From an uncultured Flavobacteriaceae bacterium (GTDB lineage Bacteria; Bacteroidota; Bacteroidia; Flavobacteriales; Flavobacteriaceae), in contig CAJWAE010000006.1 in assembly GCA_913020075.1 (NCBI GenBank), positions 1 through 47,736 of the forward strand: a stretch of 47,736 nucleotides of DNA, given 5' to 3'. A model generated the notes under the pieces. That model made no database searches, was not told where the DNA came from, and saw only the letters and a program-made list of their open reading frames with translations. This document shows positions 41,107 through 47,736 of this stretch, piece after piece. A program made the translations under genes and the position numbers. Every line of letters starts with the position of its first letter. Position 1 is the stretch's first letter.

Positions 41107-42864
41107 ATGAAAATAGGTAAAACAGGTTTAGCTCTTTTGTATTTCCTTTTTTTAGGGAGTTTTTTAGGTGCTCAATCACCAGAATCTTTCGACAAGCATA
41201 GAGTTCGAAAGGGAGAAACGCTTAATCAAATTTTAGAACGCTATCAGATTTCAGAAGTACAATTTTTGGAGTATAATCCATTGGTTGAGCGAATTGGTAT
41301 TCAAAAGCGTATGGTTTTACGAATCCCTGTTTATTTATTATTAACACCAGTTGAGAGAAATTTAACAAATAAAATTCAAGATGAAACACAAAATTTCATA
41401 ACACACTTGGTCACGGAAAAAGAAACTAAATGGCGTTTGGCATATCAATACGGAACTACCATTGTTATTCTTGATTCCTTAAATCCTAACATTATTGAAG
41501 GGCTTAAAATTGGACAACAAATAAAAGTTCCACAAGTTGAACTTTTAAATATCATTCCTAAAAATGATATTCTACATAATTATTATAAGGTTCTACCAAA
41601 GGAGGGTTTTTATCGAATTGAGAGAAAACTAGGGGTAAATCAATCTGTTTTAGATTCATTAAATCCAACTTTAAGGTTAACAGGACTTCTTGAGGGTATG
41701 ATTCTAAAAATACCTGGATCTCAGAGTGGAAAATTAAAAATTAAAAATGATTTACTTGTTGAAAGAATAAATTTATTAGATTCCGCTATTCAAATAAGAA
41801 AAATTAAGCTTGGGGTTTTATTGCCCTTTAAAGCAAATGAGATTGTTTTCGACTATGTTCAGGATACTCAAACTGCTTTATCAAGTAGAAATCTACATAC
41901 TATATCATTAGACTTTTATTCGGGGGTTCGTTATGCAACTATTCAAGCGGCTCAAAAAGGAATTGATATTGAAATTAAAACCTTTGATACAGAAAACAAT
42001 CAAAATACTCTACAAAAAATAGTTCAATCGGGAGAACTCGATGATGTTGATTTAATAATTGGACCGTTGATACCAAATAATTTTAATTTTATTTCAAACC
42101 AATCCTCTTTAAAAAATATCTCTAAAATATCGCCCCTTTCCTCAAATCCTATTATTAAAAGGGAAAATGTTTTTCAGTCAGTAACTCAAAAGTCTGATTT
42201 TAGAACAAAAATGATTGAATTTTTGGGAACTCGTATTGACTCAACACATAATGTAATTATTGTTACAGATTCTTTAAATAGGAAGATGGAAAAACAGTTT
42301 CAACATCAATTTCCTTGGGCAATAATTATGAGGCCAGAAAAAGCAGATTATATTTTACCTGAGTTAGTGGACTCTTTATTGATTGATTCAATTCCCAATA
42401 AGATAATTTTAGAGACTCAGTCTTTTCCTCTAATAGCTAGTGCTATATCTCAGTTTAATTCTCAAAATCGTTTAGAACGTGAGGTTCAAGTTTTCACTAG
42501 CTACCGCAGTAATTCATATGATAATGAAAATCTTTCAAGAAAAGTTTTAGGAGGTGTTAAATTCACATATCCAGTTGGATTTAAGCCATTAGATTTTGAT
42601 AAAAACCAGAATTTTATAAATGCGTTTATTAAAGAATTTGGAAAGCCTCCTAATAAAGAAGCTATTAGAGGATATGATGTTGTTATGGACGGAATTTTTA
42701 GAATAGCCATTGCAAAAGATTTAGAATCTTCTCTGAAATTTGGTGAGACAGAATATATTTCTAGTCGTTTTTCTTACACAAAAGAAGCTAATCAATCATT
42801 TTCTAATAATTCAATCTATATTTTACAGCATGATAAATATGAAATCATAGAAATAAAAGAATAG
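41107..42864 (+). CDS. LysM-domain protein with C-terminal periplasmic-binding-protein (PBP1)-like region
   Basis: Signal peptide MKIGKTGLALLYFLFLGSFLGAQ; three LysM-like repeats (HRVRKGETLNQILERYQISEVQFLEYNP; THLVTEKETKWRLAYQYGTTIVILDSLNP; YYKVLPKEGFYRIERKLGVNQSVLDSLNP); then IKLGVLLPFKANE...LDFYSGVRYATIQAAQKGIDIEIKTFDTENN receptor-like fold. ATG 41107 preferred over 41044, which lies inside guaA. Confidence 0.85.
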   Translation: MKIGKTGLALLYFLFLGSFLGAQSPESFDKHRVRKGETLNQILERYQISEVQFLEYNPLVERIGIQKRMVLRIPVYLLLTPVERNLTNKIQDETQNFITHLVTEKETKWRLAYQYGTTIVILDSLNPNIIEGLKIGQQIKVPQVELLNIIPKNDILHNYYKVLPKEGFYRIERKLGVNQSVLDSLNPTLRLTGLLEGMILKIPGSQSGKLKIKNDLLVERINLLDSAIQIRKIKLGVLLPFKANEIVFDYVQDTQTALSSRNLHTISLDFYSGVRYATIQAAQKGIDIEIKTFDTENNQNTLQKIVQSGELDDVDLIIGPLIPNNFNFISNQSSLKNISKISPLSSNPIIKRENVFQSVTQKSDFRTKMIEFLGTRIDSTHNVIIVTDSLNRKMEKQFQHQFPWAIIMRPEKADYILPELVDSLLIDSIPNKIILETQSFPLIASAISQFNSQNRLEREVQVFTSYRSNSYDNENLSRKVLGGVKFTYPVGFKPLDFDKNQNFINAFIKEFGKPPNKEAIRGYDVVMDGIFRIAIAKDLESSLKFGETEYISSRFSYTKEANQSFSNNSIYILQHDKYEIIEIKE

Positions 42865-42892
42865 GTAAATGTGGGTAAGAAGTTGCTATTGA

Positions 42893-44554
<1,662 letters not shown>

Positions 44555-44566
44555 GATAAAAAAATT

Positions 44567-46402
44567 ATGGAAGAAAAAAAGTTTGACCCATATCAGTTTA
44601 TAGGATTTATTTTAATTGCATTAATACTGACTTGGATGCTCTACGAGAACGGTCCAAAAAATGATCAAGATCAAGATCAAGATTCGATTGTTTCAAATTC
44701 AGAACAAGCTAACGAGGTTTCTTCTCCATTGTTGAATCAAATCCCAGATTCTATACAACAACAGCAAAGGGTCTCTTCTTATGGTGATTTAGGGAATTTA
44801 TTTGTTTCAAATTCTATTCCAAATATTAAAGTAGAAACAGAAAATATCCATTACGAAATAAAAACAAAAGGAGGTCAATTAACACAACTTCTATTAAATG
44901 ATTTTTATAATTATGAATCCAGTGAGCTTAGATTGATTGATAATAAAAATAATGATTTTAATATCATTTTTTCTTCTATAGATGGCCGTGTACTAAATAC
45001 ACGTGATATGTACTTTACCCCTAGATTAGAATCAAAGCCAGAAGGTATGCAACTAGAAATGAAGGCAAATGTATCAGATAATGAATATATCATATTTGAT
45101 TATTTTTTCCCAGAAAATGGATACATGCATACAATGAATATTAGAACATTGGGTCTTTCAAAATTGATAAATGCAGCAACTTCGCCAACTTTAGAATGGA
45201 AAACAGATGTTTTTCGAAACTCTAGAAGTATTGATTATGAGAATCGATATACTGAATTTACATTTGGATATGAAGTAGATCGAGTAGATTATTTATCACT
45301 TTCGGGAGAGGATAAAGAGACTCGTCAAGACCTTCGTTGGATTTCTTATAGACAACACTTTTTCAGTGCTATATTAATACCTGATAGTCCTATAAAAGAG
45401 GCAATACTTACTTCAAAAGATCTAGTTAGTGAAATAGAACTAGAAGAGAAATTCACAAAATCATTTTCAACTTCCTATGCTTTAAATCCCGTAAGAGGTG
45501 AACTTAATTCAAATCTCAAATTTTATTATGGACCAACAGATTATAAAGCCTTACAAAAATTAGAAGGTGATTTAGAAGCGTCTATTCCTATGGGCTGGGG
45601 AATTTTTGGATGGATAAACAGAATCATTTTCTTACCCTTGTTTGGTTTCTTATCTTCCTTTTTGTCATATGGAATCGCTATTATTATTATGACTGTTATA
45701 GTAAGACTGGCAATGTCTCCAGTTACTTATAAATCTTATTTATCTCAAATCAAAATGAAGGTATTGCGACCTGATATTGATGTATTAAATGAAAAATATA
45801 AAGATGATGCGGTAAAACGTCAACAAGAAACTATGGCATTATACTCTCGAGCTGGTGCAAATCCAATGTCGGGTTGTATACCAGCTTTAATTCAACTACC
45901 CGTTTTTTATGCCCTGTTTTCCTTTTTTCCAGTAGCTTTTGTACTCAGGGATAAAAGTTTTTTGTGGGCAGATGATCTCTCCTCTTATGATTCTGTTCTT
46001 AATCTTGGCTTTAGTATTCCTTTTTACGGAGATCATGTCAGTTTGTTCCCTATTTTGGCCTCTATAGCAATTTTCTTTTATACTAAAATGACAACAGGTC
46101 AACAGGCCATGCCTCAACAACCTGGAATGCCTAACATGAAAATTATCATTTACTTAATGCCTTTGATGATGTTATTTTTTTTCAATAATTATGCTAGTGG
46201 GTTAAGTCTTTATTATTTTGTTTCAAATTTATTAACCATTATTTTAATGCTGGTAATTAAAAATTACATCATTGATGATGCTAAAATCCATGCTAAAATT
46301 GAAGAGAACAAAAAGAAACCTAAAAAAGTTGGTGGGTTTTCTTCAAGACTTCAAAAGGCTATGGAGGATGCCGAAAAGCAAAAGAAAGCTGGACGTAAAT
46401 AA
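44567..46402 (+). CDS. yidC: Membrane protein insertase YidC
   Basis: N-terminal TM, large periplasmic domain, YGIAIIIMTVIVRLAMSPVTYKSYLSQIKMKVLRPDI, GANPMSGCIPALIQLPVFYALFSFFP. Confidence 0.97.
   Translation: MEEKKFDPYQFIGFILIALILTWMLYENGPKNDQDQDQDSIVSNSEQANEVSSPLLNQIPDSIQQQQRVSSYGDLGNLFVSNSIPNIKVETENIHYEIKTKGGQLTQLLLNDFYNYESSELRLIDNKNNDFNIIFSSIDGRVLNTRDMYFTPRLESKPEGMQLEMKANVSDNEYIIFDYFFPENGYMHTMNIRTLGLSKLINAATSPTLEWKTDVFRNSRSIDYENRYTEFTFGYEVDRVDYLSLSGEDKETRQDLRWISYRQHFFSAILIPDSPIKEAILTSKDLVSEIELEEKFTKSFSTSYALNPVRGELNSNLKFYYGPTDYKALQKLEGDLEASIPMGWGIFGWINRIIFLPLFGFLSSFLSYGIAIIIMTVIVRLAMSPVTYKSYLSQIKMKVLRPDIDVLNEKYKDDAVKRQQETMALYSRAGANPMSGCIPALIQLPVFYALFSFFPVAFVLRDKSFLWADDLSSYDSVLNLGFSIPFYGDHVSLFPILASIAIFFYTKMTTGQQAMPQQPGMPNMKIIIYLMPLMMLFFFNNYASGLSLYYFVSNLLTIILMLVIKNYIIDDAKIHAKIEENKKKPKKVGGFSSRLQKAMEDAEKQKKAGRK
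44663..44680 (+). repeat. Three tandem copies of GATCAA in yidC (Asp-Gln repeats)
   Basis: gatcaa x3 encoding DQDQDQ in the N-terminal linker region after the first TM segment. Confidence 0.9.
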
Positions 46403-46429
46403 TTATAACATCCTGCTTATCTTTACAAT

Positions 46430-47611
46430 ATGAAAAAGAAACGGGTCATTGTTGGTCTTTCTGGTGGAGTTGATTCCAGTGTTGCAGCATATCTTCTAAA
46501 AGAAGAATACGAAGTAATCGGCTTATTCATGAAAAATTGGCATGATGAATCAGTAACGATTTCTAATGAATGCCCGTGGCTAGAAGACAGTAACGATGCC
46601 ATGCTAGTAGCAGAAAAGTTAAAAATTCCATTCCAAACAGTAGATCTAAGTAAAGAATATAAAGAGCGTATAGTAGATTATATGTTTAGTGAGTATTCCA
46701 AAGGAAGAACACCAAACCCTGATATTTTATGCAATAGAGAAATCAAGTTTGATGTCTTTTTGCAGATTGCTCTGTCCCTTGGAGCAGATTATGTCGCTAC
46801 GGGTCATTATTGTCGAAAAAGTAGTTTTATAAATTCAATGGGTGAATTTACGCATCAGCTTATCTCTGGAGCTGACAAAAATAAAGATCAATCTTATTTT
46901 TTATGTCAATTAACCCAAAAACAGCTTTCTAAAATTTTATTTCCCATAGGACATTTACAAAAAACAGTTGTTCGTAAAATTGCATTAGAACAAGAATTGG
47001 TTACAGCAGAAAAAAAAGATTCTCAAGGCTTATGTTTTATTGGAAAAGTTAGTCTTCCTGATTTTTTACAACAACAATTAAAGCCTAAAAAAGGTAATAT
47101 CATTGAAGTTCCATGTGATTTTTCAAGTTATGTAACTCAACAATCTACTTCAAAATCACTTTCTCAATTGGCCTTAAAAATAAGTTACAGCGAAACAGAC
47201 GGTAAAATAGTTGGAGAACATCAAGGGGCACATTTTTTTACTATAGGACAGCGAAAAGGATTAGGAGTGGGGGGTAATTCAGATCCATTATTTGTTATTG
47301 ATACAGATGTGAAGGGCAATACTATTTTTGTTGGTCAAGGAAAAAATCATCCTGGATTATTTCGACATGCCTTAAAAATAAATTCTGGAGATATTCACTG
47401 GATTCGTCCCGATCTAAAAATTAAAGAGGGGGAGAAAATTAGTTTAGAAGTACGAATAAGATACCGACAGCCACTTCAAAAGGCAACTCTTTATCAAACT
47501 GATGAGTGTCTTTATGTTTCTTTTGCTGTACCTCAATCCGCCATTGCATCCGGCCAGTTTGTGGCTTGGTATCAAGGAAATGAACTCTTGGGTTCTGGTG
47601 TTATATCGTAG
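46430..47611 (+). CDS. mnmA: tRNA 2-thiouridine(34) synthase MnmA
   Basis: [86 protein letters not shown]. Confidence 0.97.
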   Translation: MKKKRVIVGLSGGVDSSVAAYLLKEEYEVIGLFMKNWHDESVTISNECPWLEDSNDAMLVAEKLKIPFQTVDLSKEYKERIVDYMFSEYSKGRTPNPDILCNREIKFDVFLQIALSLGADYVATGHYCRKSSFINSMGEFTHQLISGADKNKDQSYFLCQLTQKQLSKILFPIGHLQKTVVRKIALEQELVTAEKKDSQGLCFIGKVSLPDFLQQQLKPKKGNIIEVPCDFSSYVTQQSTSKSLSQLALKISYSETDGKIVGEHQGAHFFTIGQRKGLGVGGNSDPLFVIDTDVKGNTIFVGQGKNHPGLFRHALKINSGDIHWIRPDLKIKEGEKISLEVRIRYRQPLQKATLYQTDECLYVSFAVPQSAIASGQFVAWYQGNELLGSGVIS

Positions 47612-47667
47612 TATTATTAATTTCCATTTGTTTTAAAGCTTTTTTATAATTTAATTATATTCATACT

Positions 47668-47736
47668 GTGAAAAAAATATGTTTATATATTCTGTCATTT
47701 ATTTTAATCAGTTGTTCAAATACAATTGAAAAAACA
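47668..47736 (+). CDS. N-terminus of a lipoprotein (3' end outside window)
   Basis: Own translation from GTG 47668: MKKICLYILSFILISCSNTIEKT..., lipoprotein signal peptide with LISC lipobox; open to window end. Confidence 0.6.
   Translation, partial: MKKICLYILSFILISCSNTIEKT

Noticed and set aside
44663-44680. GATCAA x3 tandem repeat considered as a phase-variation tract
   Set aside because: The unit is 6 bp, so copy-number change keeps the frame; it simply encodes DQ repeats in a flexible linker of YidC.

Overview
Low-GC chromosomal window, most consistent with a marine Flavobacteriia/Bacteroidota genome. It is almost entirely housekeeping DNA. The left end is the ribosomal/RNA polymerase operon: rplK (5' truncated by the window), rplA, rplJ, rplL, rpoB, rpoC and a DUF3467 protein. 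After it come prfC, idi, a 6-pyruvoyl-tetrahydropterin-synthase-like gene, envelope proteins (DUF4369 lipoprotein, CBM9/DUF5916 barrel), an S1/P1 nuclease, alkB, htpG, a TetR-like/AarF-like/FabH run, a CoA-binding protein, a sodium:solute symporter, recR, a 2-oxoacid dehydrogenase E2, a DEDDh exonuclease, a FAH-family protein, cinA, rpmB-rpmG-DUF4295 (a 50-aa ORF absent from the supplied track), ftsY, two exported hydrolases, rimO, an M14 peptidase, bshC, guaA, a LysM/PBP1-like protein, pyrG, yidC, mnmA and the start of a lipoprotein gene. I saw no tRNA, rRNA, CRISPR array, transposase, integrase, phage gene or recognisable defence island, and I did not find a clear undescribed multi-gene system. 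The best second-look items are: promoter -7 motifs (TAnnTTTG-like) placed so close to several start codons that leaderless transcripts are predicted; a eukaryote-like PTPS motif in a gene that would usually be labelled queD; DUF3467 and DUF4295 small proteins embedded in RNAP and ribosomal operons; a three-LysM plus receptor-fold protein between guaA and pyrG; an AarF-like kinase with a KxAQ variant motif; and convergent genes whose 3' ends overlap.
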